From Serratia sp. H1w (GTDB lineage: Bacteria > Pseudomonadota > Gammaproteobacteria > Enterobacterales > Enterobacteriaceae), in assembly GCF_000633355.1 (NCBI RefSeq), contig NZ_AYMQ01000033.1, forward strand, positions 1-64,000: a stretch of DNA of 64,000 nt, in the 5' to 3' direction. The notes beneath the pieces are model-generated. The model was not told where the DNA came from and ran no database searches. It saw nothing but the letters and a program-made list of their open reading frames with translations. The translations under genes were made by a program, and so were the position numbers. Within the stretch, counting starts at the first letter, position 1. Every line of letters begins with the position of its first letter. Below, in pieces: positions 21,701 to 30,313 of this stretch.

Positions 21701-22163
21701 CCAGATGCATCGCCGCATTGCAGGCGTAGATCATGGCGCGGCACTGGTTAACCTCGTCCAGCCCGGAGCGGCTGACAGCGCTGCCGATGCTTCTGGCGCG
21801 GTCTTCCATTTCGGCTTCAATGGCGAACAGCCCTTTGGTGATCACCGCCAGATAGTCCGGCGAAGTCTGGCCTAAGGCGGTGAAGGCCGAAGGACTGCGC
21901 AGCTCGCTTTCGCTGTGGAACACGGCGGCGCGCGGGGTGGAGGATTGGCTACCGATGATCAGCTCATCGGGGCCGATATAACCGGGCAGTTGCTTGACTA
22001 GCTCATTGAACAGCTTGGCATTCTTGACCAACTGCGGCATGCCGCCCACATCGCCACCCAGCGTCTCCAGAATGGCGGCACGTTCGGTGCTGATGGTGCT
22101 GTTTTGGGATAAGAGTCTTTCTGCCAGCAGTTTTACGCGTGGCGTCAGTGAATAATGGGCCAT
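18744..22163 (-). CDS. cutC: Choline trimethylamine-lyase, type II (long form)
   Basis: Glycyl-radical enzyme that cleaves choline to trimethylamine and acetaldehyde under anaerobic conditions. The 1139-residue protein is the long form: about 300 extra N-terminal residues resemble a partial duplication of the pyruvate-formate-lyase-like domain. Catalytic residues are in place: Asp509 (GGGDTCPG), Cys782 and Glu784 in GCVEPQ, and the radical Gly1114 in RVAGYSAYF. The Asp-to-Cys distance (273) and the Cys-to-Gly distance (332) agree with those I recall for characterised choline lyases, and GCVEPQ is the choline-lyase form of the motif. The ATG at 22163 has an AGGAGAG ribosome site. It is the signature gene of the locus. 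Confidence 0.96.
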   Translation of the reverse strand: MAHYSLTPRVKLLAERLLSQNSTISTERAAILETLGGDVGGMPQLVKNAKLFNELVKQLPGYIGPDELIIGSQSSTPRAAVFHSESELRSPSAFTALGQTSPDYLAVITKGLFAIEAEMEDRARSIGSAVSRSGLDEVNQCRAMIYACNAAMHLAQKLASKAENMAAVENHPYRKAELQEAAAMLKKVPAYGATSFKEACQSFYFFQLALHLENGSYAVYPGGFDKLLYSFYQQDITRGVLTPEQAYEIVECLWLKLCELSEVRAPRELDGYPMFDALLHGVRLDDPAVVINDLSAMLLAARSNLMTLNSNLQVKLFAGLAGVRPEYSAPSAPFVAASPQDVATHKLMEGLTPRLQRLRDNYLDARPSVSIYRAITFTEMAKNNPGLPTILLRAKSFRAACETAPILIQQDELIVGHPCGKPRAGAFSPDIAWRWVRDELDTMGTRPQDPFVISEADKKTIREEIVPFWEGRSLDEICEAQYREAGVWAFSGETFVSDLSYHQINGGGDTCPGYDILLFTKGMNGIKADAQQHLAALSMENPADIDKIYFYKAAIETCDGVVAYAKRIADKARELAAVEQDPARRAELLTIAETNENVPSNPPKTLQEALQSIWTVESLFEVEENQTGLSLGRLDQYCYPMYQADIASGRVTQEQALELLQAFIIKCAELMWMSSELGAKYFAGYQPFINLTIGGQKRSGGDACNDLTYLIMDAVRFVKVYQPSLACRIHNQSPQKYMEKIVDVVKAGMGFPACHFDDSHIKMMLRKGFDFEDARDYCLMGCVEPQKSGRIYQWTSTGYTQWPIAIEFVLNRGRMVLFDSYQGLDTGELNTLKTYEDFDNAVKAQIAHIVKLSAIGTVISQRVHRDVAPKPLMSLLVEGCMEQGKDVAAGGAVVNHGPGLIFSGLATYVDSMAAIRKLVYQDGKYTLEQIRDALLANFEGFEQLRRDCLNAPKYGNDDDTVDQYALDITEWTERECRKYKMLYSTLSHGTLSISNNTPIGELTAATPNGRLAWMPLSDGISPTQGADKQGPTAIIKSVSKMNVETMNIGMVHNFKFLKGLLDTPEGKNGLITLLRTASILGNGQMQFSYVDNEVLKQAQLEPEKYRDLIVRVAGYSAYFVELCKEVQDEIISRTVIEKF

Positions 22164-22235
22164 GTTCAAATCTCTCCTGATGTCCTTCGGTTTTCGCTAA
22201 ATCCGGCAAAAACCGTTAACTAGATGATGAATGCG

Positions 22236-23390
22236 TTATTGGAGCTGTACCGGGCCGCCGTTGTAGGCGAGGCGGAACAGTTTCTCCAAATCGGCCGCGT
22301 TAACCTCGCGCGGGTTGGTTGGCGTGCAGCTGTCGTGTAGCGCCTGCTCGGCCAGTTCACCAAGGCAAACCTGGAAGCGATGTTCCTCCACTCCTGCGGC
22401 TTGCAGATTGGCGGGGAGCTGCATTTCCTGTTTTAACGTTTCGATGGCCACCAGCAGGCTGTTAACGCCATCACGTACCGAGGTGCTTGGCAGCCCCAGC
22501 AGGCGTGCCAGAGCGGCATACTTGTGCGCGGCCGGGGTGTCGCAGTTGCCGTCAACGTCGGCGTTGAACGCGACCACTGATGTCATCAGCAGCGCATTGG
22601 CTCGGCCATGCGGGATGCCAAACATGCCGCCGAGGGCGTGTGCCAGGCTGTGGGTAATACCCAGCGAGGCGTTGGTGAATGCCATCCCGGCCATACATGA
22701 GGCGTTGTGCATTTTTTCACGTGCCGGCAGATCGCCCCCCTGCTGGTAGCAGGTCAGCAGGTGGCCGAACACCATCTGCACCACTTTTTCGGCCATCGCA
22801 TCGCTGAAGTCACTGGCCTTGCGGGAGACATAAGCCTCCAGCGCGTGGCACAGCACGTCCATCCCGGTATCGGCGGTAATGCTGGCCGGTACCGACTTCA
22901 CCAACTGAGGGTCGAGGATGGCGATGTCGGGCAGCATGAATTCGTCCACCAACACCAACTTTTTGCTGCGGGACTTGATCACCGAGAAGCTGGTGACTTC
23001 GGAACCGGTGCCGCTGGTGGTGGGGATGGCGACGAAACAGGGCTTGCTGCGGCCGCTGTCTTTGCGGCAATGCCACAGGGCATACATCACCGCCTTGGCA
23101 GCATCGATCACCGAGCCGCCACCCAGGGCAATCACCAGATCCGGATAGTCGTCATCCATCAGCTTCATGCCGCTGACGATGGCGGAGATATCCGGGTCGG
23201 AGGCCACGTCGTCATACTGACGGCAGCGGATCTGCTGTTGTTGCAGCAGGTTGGTGACCCGCTCGGCCAAGCCAAACTTCACCATCGCCCGATCGGTGAC
23301 CAAAAACGCCGAGCGTCCTGGCAGGCCGTTCAGTGCGAGCAGCGCATCCTCACCGAAGTGGATTTTTGGCTTAATCAGAAACTCATTCAT
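22236..23390 (-). CDS. Iron-containing alcohol dehydrogenase of the choline microcompartment
   Basis: A 384-residue group III alcohol dehydrogenase. The NAD-binding GGGSVIDAAK and TTSGTGSE motifs and the metal-binding set are visible: Asp and His in DTGMDVLCHALEAY, and two later His in HSLAHALGG and IPHGRANALLM. In the cut pathway it reduces acetaldehyde to ethanol and regenerates NAD+ for the aldehyde dehydrogenase inside the shell. This role is usually called CutO; I leave the symbol blank because naming differs between cut loci. A GAGGAAGT ribosome site precedes the start. The gene lies between the vertex-protein gene and cutC. Confidence 0.92.
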   Translation of the reverse strand: MNEFLIKPKIHFGEDALLALNGLPGRSAFLVTDRAMVKFGLAERVTNLLQQQQIRCRQYDDVASDPDISAIVSGMKLMDDDYPDLVIALGGGSVIDAAKAVMYALWHCRKDSGRSKPCFVAIPTTSGTGSEVTSFSVIKSRSKKLVLVDEFMLPDIAILDPQLVKSVPASITADTGMDVLCHALEAYVSRKASDFSDAMAEKVVQMVFGHLLTCYQQGGDLPAREKMHNASCMAGMAFTNASLGITHSLAHALGGMFGIPHGRANALLMTSVVAFNADVDGNCDTPAAHKYAALARLLGLPSTSVRDGVNSLLVAIETLKQEMQLPANLQAAGVEEHRFQVCLGELAEQALHDSCTPTNPREVNAADLEKLFRLAYNGGPVQLQ

Positions 23391-23407
23391 GCGACTTCCT
23401 CTTACTC

Positions 23408-23665
23408 TTAACGCTCCCGGTGAACCTTCTCGACAATGGCAACGATCGACATGGCCTTGTAGCGGTCTTTACTCAGTGCGAAATACTCTTCTACCAGCAC
23501 CAGATCGTTTTCACCGGCACCGACGCTGTCGACGGCCACGTAGGTGCGATCTTTGATGGCTTCCAGGTCGTCACCCAGCGCCGTGACCAGCAGCAGGTTG
23601 CTGCCGCGCAGTTCGTCACTCTTCTGTGTGGCCACCACATGGCCGGTTACCTTTGCGAGGATCAT
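23408..23665 (-). CDS. EutN/CcmL family microcompartment vertex protein
   Basis: An 85-residue BMC-P protein starting MILAKVTGHVVATQKSDELRG, with the GAGENDLVLV segment typical of the EutN/CcmL/PduN family. Such proteins form pentamers that cap the vertices of the polyhedral shell. The ATG at 23665 is preferred because it gives the family N terminus and has an AAGGGTG ribosome site. The frame is open 49 codons further up but overlaps the aldehyde dehydrogenase gene. Only one vertex gene is present in the window. Confidence 0.93.
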   Translation of the reverse strand: MILAKVTGHVVATQKSDELRGSNLLLVTALGDDLEAIKDRTYVAVDSVGAGENDLVLVEEYFALSKDRYKAMSIVAIVEKVHRER

Positions 23666-23687
23666 GTTTTCACCCTTGGTTGATGTG

Positions 23688-25304
23688 TTACCGGGACAGG
23701 CGTCCAAGCACTTCAGTAATGATCCGTTCGACGTTCTCTTCGGTGATGTCATTGGCCGCGGCGTTAACCACTGCACGGGTGACCGCCCCGAAACGATCGT
23801 CGCCTTGGGCATATAGCGGTGCCGGTGCGGCCTGTGGGGCTACCGCCGCCGTTGGGGCAGCAAAGCGGTTATCGTCGAAGATGCTGGTGCCGTGGCTGGT
23901 TGGAGCGCTGCACGGCTGAGCTGCCGGTTGTGGCTGGCGCAGATCTTCGATGCTACGTACGCCATAGCCGACTTTGCGTACGTTCAGCAGGTTCATCGGC
24001 CCGACGTTATCGGAGCTGGAACCACCGCCAACGGCACCGCAACCGAGCGTTAGCGCAGGTATAAGATTCGTGGTTGCGCCAATGCCTCCCAGCGCGGCGG
24101 GCGTATTGATCAGGATACGGTGTACCGGTTTTTGCAGTGCAAACTCGCGGATCACCTGCTGATTCTGAGTATGAATAACCAGCGTATGCCCAAGCCCTTC
24201 GTTGGTGAGCAGTTCCACTACGCGGTCGCAGGCGCTCATCCAGTCTTCTTCGATGTACAGACCCAGCACCGGGCAGAGTTTTTCACGGGCATACGGATTT
24301 TTACGCGAGACGCTGTTTTGCAGAGAAATCAGCACTCTGGTGGTCGCAGGTACGCAGAACCCGGCGCGTTCGCTGAGGTAGATGGCGGTCTTGCCCACCA
24401 CTTCAGGATTGATCATGCCGTTCGGACGCAGCAGGATATTGGCCAGGCGAGCCGACTCTTCGTCGTTCATGAAGTAGCAGCCCTGAGTCAGCAACTCGTG
24501 GTGGACATCCTGATAGATGCACTTTTCCACGATGATCGACTGCTCGGAGGCGCAGATCACCCCGTTATCGAAGGTCTTGCTGGTGATGATGTCTTTCACC
24601 GCCTGCTTGATATTGGCGCTGCGTTCGATAAACGCCGGGCCGTTGCCTGGGCCACCGCTGATGGTTGGCGTGCCGGAGCTGTAGGCTGCACGTACCATGC
24701 CCTCGCCGCCGGTGGCCAGGATCAGCGCGACGTCTTTGCTGTGCATCAGGGCTTTGGTGGCTTCCAGCGTCAGCTGGGTCAGGCCGTCAACGATACCTGC
24801 CGGGGCACCTGCCTGGAGGGCCGCCTGCTTGACGATCTCAATCGCCCGCTGGCTGCACTGGCGCGCATTAGGGTGCGGGGAGAAGATAATGGCGTTCCCG
24901 GCCTTCAGCGCGATCAGCGTTTTATAGAAAATGGTCGAGGTCGGGTTGGTAGACGGCACCAGTGCGGTAATAACTCCCAACGGGACGCCCACGTCCATCA
25001 CTTTATTCTGTTGGTCGTCACGAATAATACCGACGGTCTTTAAATCCTTAATATGCTCAAAAACTTTTTCTGAAGCGAAAATGTTTTTTAACACCTTGTC
25101 TTGCCAATTGCCAAAGCCGGTTTCTTCATGCGCCATCTTGGCCAATTCTTCGGCATGCCGTGCCGCCTCGCTGGCAATATGTTTAATAATGCCGTCGATT
25201 TTTTCCTGTGAATATTTGGCAAACAGCAATTGCGCCTGTTTGGCATTTTTAATCAGCGTGCGAGCCTGCTGAATGGATTGTAAATCCGGATCTAATGTGG
25301 TCAT
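23688..25304 (-). CDS. CoA-acylating acetaldehyde dehydrogenase of the choline microcompartment
   Basis: A 538-residue aldehyde dehydrogenase that converts acetaldehyde and CoA to acetyl-CoA with NAD+ in the shell lumen (the role called CutF in cut loci). The catalytic Cys is Cys251 in FDNGVICASEQS, and the cofactor region includes VPSTNPTSTIFYK and GGPGNGPAF. Residues after about 460 form a Pro/Ala-rich linker ending in an amphipathic helix (ITEENVERIITEVLGRLSR). This looks like an encapsulation peptide placed at the C terminus. The ribosome site AGGGGATAG is well placed. It lies between the three BMC-H genes and the vertex gene. Confidence 0.94.
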   Translation of the reverse strand: MTTLDPDLQSIQQARTLIKNAKQAQLLFAKYSQEKIDGIIKHIASEAARHAEELAKMAHEETGFGNWQDKVLKNIFASEKVFEHIKDLKTVGIIRDDQQNKVMDVGVPLGVITALVPSTNPTSTIFYKTLIALKAGNAIIFSPHPNARQCSQRAIEIVKQAALQAGAPAGIVDGLTQLTLEATKALMHSKDVALILATGGEGMVRAAYSSGTPTISGGPGNGPAFIERSANIKQAVKDIITSKTFDNGVICASEQSIIVEKCIYQDVHHELLTQGCYFMNDEESARLANILLRPNGMINPEVVGKTAIYLSERAGFCVPATTRVLISLQNSVSRKNPYAREKLCPVLGLYIEEDWMSACDRVVELLTNEGLGHTLVIHTQNQQVIREFALQKPVHRILINTPAALGGIGATTNLIPALTLGCGAVGGGSSSDNVGPMNLLNVRKVGYGVRSIEDLRQPQPAAQPCSAPTSHGTSIFDDNRFAAPTAAVAPQAAPAPLYAQGDDRFGAVTRAVVNAAANDITEENVERIITEVLGRLSR

Positions 25305-25391
25305 TAGTCTATCCCCTGAATAGGAGTTTAATTTTTTACTTGTTGCAATCGGGTAGAGTACTTATTTGCCACCGCCGGTAATCAGGCTGAA

Positions 25392-25670
25392 TTACGCCTT
25401 ATGCTGTGAGGCAATTTTCTCAATATCATTATGAGGGCGCGCAATAACCCGTGATGAAATCACTTCGCCAATCCGGCTGGCCGCTTCGATACCGGATTCC
25501 ACCGCCGCGTTAACGGCACCCACGTCGCCTTTCACCATCACGGTGACCAGACCGGAGCCGACGTTCTCATAGCCAATCAGTTCAATGTTGGCGGCTTTAC
25601 ACATGGCATCAGCGGCTTCGATAGCTGGCACCAACCCTTTGGTTTCGATCAATCCGAGTGCATCTTTCAT
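25392..25670 (-). CDS. BMC-H shell protein 3 (PduA-like)
   Basis: A 92-residue single BMC-domain shell protein ([51 protein letters not shown]...). It forms hexamers that tile the facets of the compartment. It is the most divergent of three tandem paralogues: it has PAIEAAD where the others have ACIEAAD, and a different C-terminal third. It starts 14 bases after its neighbour and is followed by about 90 bases before the aldehyde dehydrogenase gene. Confidence 0.93.
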   Translation of the reverse strand: MKDALGLIETKGLVPAIEAADAMCKAANIELIGYENVGSGLVTVMVKGDVGAVNAAVESGIEAASRIGEVISSRVIARPHNDIEKIASQHKA

Positions 25671-25684
25671 CAGTGAATTCCTTG

Positions 25685-25969
25685 TTATTCGGTGATTTTG
25701 TACTGCGAAATGATTTTCTGGATATCATTATGCGGACGGGCAATCACCAGTGAGGTGACCACTTCGCCAACGCGTTTGGCCGATTCAATACCGGAATCCA
25801 CCGCTGCCTTGACCGCGCCGACGTCGCCTTTCACCATCGCGGTAACCAGGCCGGAGCCGACGTTTTCATAGCCGATCAGCTCCACGTTAGCCGCTTTGCA
25901 CATGGCGTCGGCTGCTTCAATGCAGGCCACCAGCCCTTTGGTTTCAATCAATCCTAATGCGTCACCCAT
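25685..25969 (-). CDS. BMC-H shell protein 2 (PduA-like)
   Basis: A 94-residue BMC-H hexamer-forming shell protein. The first about 65 residues are the same as in the upstream paralogue apart from a few positions, and it differs mainly in the C-terminal tail ([11 protein letters not shown]). The near-identity suggests recent tandem duplication or gene conversion. The pore-region motif around [15 protein letters not shown] is conserved among all three copies. Confidence 0.93.
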   Translation of the reverse strand: MGDALGLIETKGLVACIEAADAMCKAANVELIGYENVGSGLVTAMVKGDVGAVKAAVDSGIESAKRVGEVVTSLVIARPHNDIQKIISQYKITE

Positions 25970-25993
25970 GATCCGTTCTCCTCTGAAGCGTCT

Positions 25994-26272
25994 TTACGCC
26001 TTGTGCTTAATCACGATTTTATTGATGTCGTTATGTGGACGGGCGATAACCAGTGAGGTCACCACTTCACCCACACGCTGCGCGGATTCCACACCGGAAT
26101 CGACGGCGGCTTTTACTGCACCCACGTCACCTTTCACCATCGCGGTAACCAGGCCGGAACCGACGTTTTCATAGCCGATCAGTTCTACATTGGCTGCCTT
26201 GCACATGGCATCCGCCGCTTCAATACAGGCCACCAACCCTTTGGTTTCGATTAAGCCTAATGCATCACCCAT
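25994..26272 (-). CDS. BMC-H shell protein 1 (PduA-like), first gene of the cut operon
   Basis: A 92-residue BMC-H shell protein starting [33 protein letters not shown]. The ATG at 26272 is chosen because a very good GAGGAAA ribosome site lies six bases upstream; a GTG five codons further up is in frame but less likely. Together with the two following paralogues and the tailed BMC protein it supplies the hexameric shell. No trimeric BMC-T gene is present in the window, which agrees with what is known of choline compartments. Confidence 0.93.
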   Translation of the reverse strand: MGDALGLIETKGLVACIEAADAMCKAANVELIGYENVGSGLVTAMVKGDVGAVKAAVDSGVESAQRVGEVVTSLVIARPHNDINKIVIKHKA

Positions 26273-26761
26273 TGTTGTTTCCTCCACAAAGCCGGTTTAT
26301 GAGTTGTCATCTGCTGTGCCGTGCGGCCATGAAAGGATCAAGGTTTCCGACGGCTAAGGGCACTATACCCCCCTGGCGGTTATTCAAAATATAAATTCAG
26401 TAATCCATATCTATTTAGTTTTTTGTTCTGGTTGGTGGTGTGAATTTATCTTCTGTTTATCTGTTTGCTCTGATAATCAGCCTGGTAATAGTTCCGCCCC
26501 CTGGCTGAAATCACCCGGTTTTGGCATTCACTCAACGGCGGAAAACAATGTTAAATCTCTGGTTATTAAATGGGTTTTTTAGGTAGCAGGGCGGCTTGCA
26601 GACTGTGGAGTAGCGCAGATTTTTACCTTGGAGATAACTTCATGGATTTAGGGTGGGAACAGGTCTAATGGGGCCAATGAGAGGAGGGTCACAAAACCAA
26701 TGAGGGGTAGGCTTAAGTCAAAGGAGAACGGCTTTACTGGCGAACGCTATGCTGCGCCCAA
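26273..26761 (-). promoter_or_regulatory. Intergenic region upstream of the cut operon (probable promoter)
   Basis: This is nearly 490 bases without a gene, upstream of the first shell gene and downstream of the FidL-like gene. The stretch 26380-26450 is AT-rich, and on the minus strand TATAGT occurs at about 26360-26365, a possible -10 element about 90 bases before the start codon; no good -35 partner is clear. The size of the region suits an inducible operon, but I could not identify a convincing operator. Confidence 0.4.
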
Positions 26762-27274
26762 TTAGCTGCCCGGTTTCAGCGTGCAGACAAACAGCGGGGA
26801 GTTGATGGAGCTGAGGAGCACGGTGTCGGCATTGATTTTCTCCATTGCCAGTTGCAGGCCGTCATGGCTGTCCGACATTTCCCGCATAAAGTAATCAAAG
26901 ATCACATCGGGCGACTGATCGATAGAGGACTTGCTGGCGACCCAGCGGTTGATCTGGTAATAGCGTACACCGGGGGAAACGCGTTTACTGGTATAATAGA
27001 ACTGTACGTAACGTTGTAAATAAAGCCAGCCTGCCGTTGAATCAGAATATCCTTCAACTACGATGGAACCTTTACCTTTGGCACTAAAATTAAAATGCAC
27101 GTTGACGTTAACGGATTCGGTTACGGTATCTTCAAAATGCATAATGGCTTTCGTCGAGCAGTTTAAAATATCATCGCGCCAGATAACATTATGTTTGAAG
27201 GTGACAAAGAGTGAGACCAGTAGCAATATGATAGAGACGGCAAAAAGCCCTCTCCCCCAGCCTATCGTTTTCAT
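26762..27274 (-). CDS. FidL-like membrane protein
   Basis: A 170-residue protein with one N-terminal membrane helix (residues about 9-27, LFAVSIILLLVSLFVTF) and a periplasmic remainder. Its pairing with a MarT/ToxR-like regulator encoded just upstream (3-base gap) is typical of Salmonella marT-fidL, and the fold pattern is like FidL. Two Cys (in LNCSTKA and FVCTLK) lie in the periplasmic part. A role as accessory or sensor partner of the regulator is inferred from the pairing. Confidence 0.65.
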   Translation of the reverse strand: MKTIGWGRGLFAVSIILLLVSLFVTFKHNVIWRDDILNCSTKAIMHFEDTVTESVNVNVHFNFSAKGKGSIVVEGYSDSTAGWLYLQRYVQFYYTSKRVSPGVRYYQINRWVASKSSIDQSPDVIFDYFMREMSDSHDGLQLAMEKINADTVLLSSINSPLFVCTLKPGS

Positions 27275-27277
27275 AAT

Positions 27278-28072
27278 TTATTTCCATGAATAATAAAAAT
27301 AGTTATCGCAGTAGCTGAATGCATTATCTTGATGTTTGGCGCAGTGTGCGAGAAACGTTCGGCCTAATCCGTTGGATTGCAGCTTATCACCATAAAAGAA
27401 CAAAAAACGCTCGTCCTTATCATACTTTATTTTTTTATGATCTTTGACGGCAATAAAGTTTTTCAGGTAATTCTCGCGCATTCTTGGATTTATCATGGTG
27501 TCGGTGGACAACACCTCAATGGGTTCTTGCGCGACAGAAGTGAAGGTGAGAGGAGCCAGGTTGCCATTGTTACTCCAGGACCAGCCGATGAGCGCAATGG
27601 CCAACAGTGAGATCGTCGCCCCGGCATAACCCCAGTAGCGATCGTTGCTGGTTTTGGCCGCTGCCAGCGGCGCGGGTTCTGGAGCAATCTCTGCCGAGGG
27701 TTCGTTTTCACTGGCGTGTATCACCGGGTGCAACAAGGAGTCATCGATCACCTCGATCGTCAACTCCGGGTTGATTTCCAGCCTGCCACGCGCCACGGTG
27801 ACGATCACGTTCTCAATGCCGTAACGGCGAAAGGCTTTGCGCAGGATGCTCAGGTACTGATTCAGATTGCTGTTGGAGGACATCAGCCCGTTGTCGTCCC
27901 ACACGCGCTGCATCACCGTATCACGGCTGATCACGCCAGGATGCTGGATCATGAAAAACAGCAGGGCGTTGGCAGTGATGGTGAGTTGACTATCTGACTT
28001 GCCGCCATCGTCCAGCTTCAGCGAGCCTTCGGTGGCATCATAAACAAGAAAGGCATTAATTTTATATTTCAT
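27278..28072 (-). CDS. ToxR/MarT-like transmembrane transcriptional regulator
   Basis: A 264-residue one-component membrane regulator. Residues 1 to about 105 form an OmpR-type winged-helix DNA-binding domain (ITANALLFFMIQHPGVISRDTVMQRVWDD; LNQYLSILRKAFRRYG). A Pro/Ala/Glu-rich linker follows, then a single membrane helix at about 150-170 (YAGATISLLAIALIGWSW), and a periplasmic domain of about 95 residues with two Cys near the end. This layout allows direct sensing of a periplasmic signal. It lies upstream of the cut operon on the same strand. Control of that operon is plausible but not shown. An AGGGGC ribosome site precedes the ATG. Confidence 0.8.
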   Translation of the reverse strand: MKYKINAFLVYDATEGSLKLDDGGKSDSQLTITANALLFFMIQHPGVISRDTVMQRVWDDNGLMSSNSNLNQYLSILRKAFRRYGIENVIVTVARGRLEINPELTIEVIDDSLLHPVIHASENEPSAEIAPEPAPLAAAKTSNDRYWGYAGATISLLAIALIGWSWSNNGNLAPLTFTSVAQEPIEVLSTDTMINPRMRENYLKNFIAVKDHKKIKYDKDERFLFFYGDKLQSNGLGRTFLAHCAKHQDNAFSYCDNYFYYSWK

Positions 28073-28112
28073 TATCGCCCCTGGGTGGTTGGCTGACCGC
28101 GAGCCGGGGAGG

Positions 28113-28679
28113 TTAAAACTCCTCGAAGGTCATTGCCGCCAATCTTGCCACCAATGCCTGCCGTTCTTCCGACGTCATAGTGACTCCTTCCGTGAGTTCT
28201 GACAGCCATAGGCCGTCCGCACCATAGCGCACCAGATTACCCACGTAGCTGCGATCAAGTTCATCGGCACTGGCCAGATGTTGCAGCACCCAATCGCGCC
28301 AGCATTTACGCAACACGGGTTCATCCGGCATGGCCAGCGACAGCAGGGCCAATTGACGGCTGGTGTCGGTTTCGCTAATGCCAGCCAGATACATCAGGTA
28401 GGCCCGGGAGAAGCGCCCGCGTGGATTATCGTCTGCGGCCATCAACGCAATAATGCCGCGATCCATCACGGCCAACAGGCGAATAAACAGCGCGTGGATC
28501 AGCTCTTGTCTGCCGGGAAAGTGGTGCAGTAGCCCGCCTTTGCTGACCCCAGCCTGCTTGGCGACGGCGTTGAGGGACAAGGCGGCAATCCCATTTTGGG
28601 CGGCAATGATACTGGCGGCTTCAAGCAGCTGTTCTTGCAGCCGTTCCGGATCTTTTTTGCGATGTACGTAGGTGTTCAT
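28113..28679 (-). CDS. TetR/AcrR family transcriptional regulator
   Basis: A 188-residue TetR-type repressor. The N-terminal helix-turn-helix is clear: LLEAASIIAAQNGIAALSLNAVAKQAGVSKGGLLHHFPGRQELIHALF. The C-terminal part is a ligand-binding helical domain of unknown specificity. The ATG at 28679 is chosen because it gives a normal TetR N terminus; the open frame extends 33 codons further but runs through the operator-like palindrome. That palindrome lies eight bases upstream of the start, so the gene probably represses itself. No efflux gene is adjacent in the expected divergent orientation. Confidence 0.9.
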   Translation of the reverse strand: MNTYVHRKKDPERLQEQLLEAASIIAAQNGIAALSLNAVAKQAGVSKGGLLHHFPGRQELIHALFIRLLAVMDRGIIALMAADDNPRGRFSRAYLMYLAGISETDTSRQLALLSLAMPDEPVLRKCWRDWVLQHLASADELDRSYVGNLVRYGADGLWLSELTEGVTMTSEERQALVARLAAMTFEEF

Positions 28680-28687
28680 GCGGCGAT

Positions 28688-28707
28688 CATACCGACCAGT
28701 CGGTATG
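28688..28707. promoter_or_regulatory. Probable TetR operator (palindrome)
   Basis: CATACCGACCAGTCGGTATG has nine-base perfect arms around a two-base centre. Its size, symmetry and place immediately upstream of the TetR gene are those of an autoregulatory operator of this family. Confidence 0.75.
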
Positions 28708-28889
28708 TTATTTTTGATCGAGGTCAATCCGTTTCCCGTAAAGGTCGGACCAATCCCCAATATTGCTAACCAGGTCAAACTATTTTAGTTATCAAGGTAT
28801 TGGGAAAGTTTTTACTAGCTTAATTAGGCGTTCGAACGGTGCGTTAGGGCTAACATCGGGACGTCGAGGGTATAAAGCAGCTCGGACAA

Positions 28890-28925
28890 CTCCCTCTCCT
28901 TTTGGGAGAGGGTTGGGGTGAGGGG
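28890..28925. repeat. Short palindromic repeat, solo copy (CCCTCTCC family)
   Basis: The hairpin CCCTCTCC-TTTT-GGGAGAGGG is followed by TTGGGGTGAGGGG, almost identical to the copy at 4724. As there, it directly abuts the stop codon of a minus-strand gene (the GntP permease), in the same orientation relative to the gene. Confidence 0.85.
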
Positions 28926-30311
28926 CTACAAGATCCAATCCAGTATCAGAATACCAACCAGGCTAATCGCCCAGGCTATGGTGGTAGGCACTGACCAGAC
29001 CATCATCTGTTGTTTGACGTCCTTGATGCCCATCATTCGGTTCACCACCCAGAACATGCTGTCGTTAAAGTAGCTGAAGAACAGCGCGCCCATGGTAGCG
29101 GCCTGCGCGGCGGCGAGCATATTGACACCGGGCAACTGGCTAACGATGGGGGCTGAAATGGATGCTGCGGTGATCATGGCGACCGTGCCTGAGCCCTGGA
29201 TCAAACGCACCAGCGTAGCAATAAAGAAGGGGATCAATACCGGCGACAGCGGTAGGTTGGCGACGTGCTCTGCCAGCAGAGTGCCGGTGCCACTTTCGCG
29301 CAATACCGCTCCCAGCGCACCACCGGCACCGGTCACCAGCAAGATAATCCCGGCGGTCTGTAACCCTTCCTCCAGCCGTTCCAGCGTTTCGTGCTTATCA
29401 ACTTTCGGCATCAGGGTGTAAACCGCCAGCAGCACGCTGATAGCCAACGCAATCACCGGTGCTCCAAGGAAGGCAAAGGCTTGCCCCCACAGGCTGTCCC
29501 CCAGCCAGGCCATCCCTTCGGACTTGGCCAGCATGTTGTTCACCGCGTTGATAAAGATCAGCACGATGGGCGCGACGATCGGCAGCAGCGATAGCGTCAG
29601 GCTCGGCAGCGTCTTGGCCTCTTTCTCGGTCAGATAGCGCTGGTGGGCGGCTCGCAGATCTTCCGGCTCCTCCTCCTGGTTATCCGGCATAAAGTCCGGG
29701 TAATAGGTGCCCAGCCAGCGCGCATAGATCACGATGCCGATCACGCAAGGAATGGCCAACACCAGCCCCGCCAGCATCATGGCGCCGATATCCACGCCGA
29801 AGATCCCTGCGACGCCAAGTGGGCCAGGAGTGGGTGGCACGGCGTGGTGAGTAATAATCAGGCCGCCAGCCAAGGCGACGCCGAGCGTCAGCAGGTTGCG
29901 TTGGCCCTTTTTAGCCAGCGCCTTGACCAACGGATAAAGGATCACGAAGGCGGAATCGACGAAGATCGGAATACTGACGATATAACCGGTGATTGCCAAT
30001 GCCCACTCTTCGCGCTTTTTTCCCAGCCATTTGATAAAGCTGAAGGCGATCTGCTCCGCCGCGCCGGAGACTTCCAGCACGCGACCCATCATCACCCCCA
30101 GACCAATCACAATCCCGATGCTGCCGAGCGTGCTGCCAAAGCCTTTGGAGATGGTATCTACCGTTTGCATGGCGCTCAGCCCGCCGCTGATCCCGGCGAT
30201 AGAGGCCGCTGCCAGCATGGCGATCAGCGCGTGCACCCGGGTGCGTAATACCAGAAACACCAGTACGAACACGGCCACCGCCAAGCCAATGATGGGAGTA
30301 TAAAGCGCCAT
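28926..30311 (-). CDS. GntP family permease
   Basis: A 461-residue polytopic membrane protein of the GntP gluconate/sugar-acid:proton symporter family, with 12 or more hydrophobic segments. The family motif HHAVPPTPGPLGVAGI near residues 155-170 is present, as are the conserved GSGTVAMITAASI and FFSYFNDSMFWVVNR blocks near the C terminus. Its gene starts 2 bases after the DenD-like gene, so they are co-transcribed. A four-carbon aldonate such as erythronate is a reasonable substrate from context. Confidence 0.92.
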   Translation of the reverse strand: MALYTPIIGLAVAVFVLVFLVLRTRVHALIAMLAAASIAGISGGLSAMQTVDTISKGFGSTLGSIGIVIGLGVMMGRVLEVSGAAEQIAFSFIKWLGKKREEWALAITGYIVSIPIFVDSAFVILYPLVKALAKKGQRNLLTLGVALAGGLIITHHAVPPTPGPLGVAGIFGVDIGAMMLAGLVLAIPCVIGIVIYARWLGTYYPDFMPDNQEEEPEDLRAAHQRYLTEKEAKTLPSLTLSLLPIVAPIVLIFINAVNNMLAKSEGMAWLGDSLWGQAFAFLGAPVIALAISVLLAVYTLMPKVDKHETLERLEEGLQTAGIILLVTGAGGALGAVLRESGTGTLLAEHVANLPLSPVLIPFFIATLVRLIQGSGTVAMITAASISAPIVSQLPGVNMLAAAQAATMGALFFSYFNDSMFWVVNRMMGIKDVKQQMMVWSVPTTIAWAISLVGILILDWIL

Positions 30312-30313
30312 GA

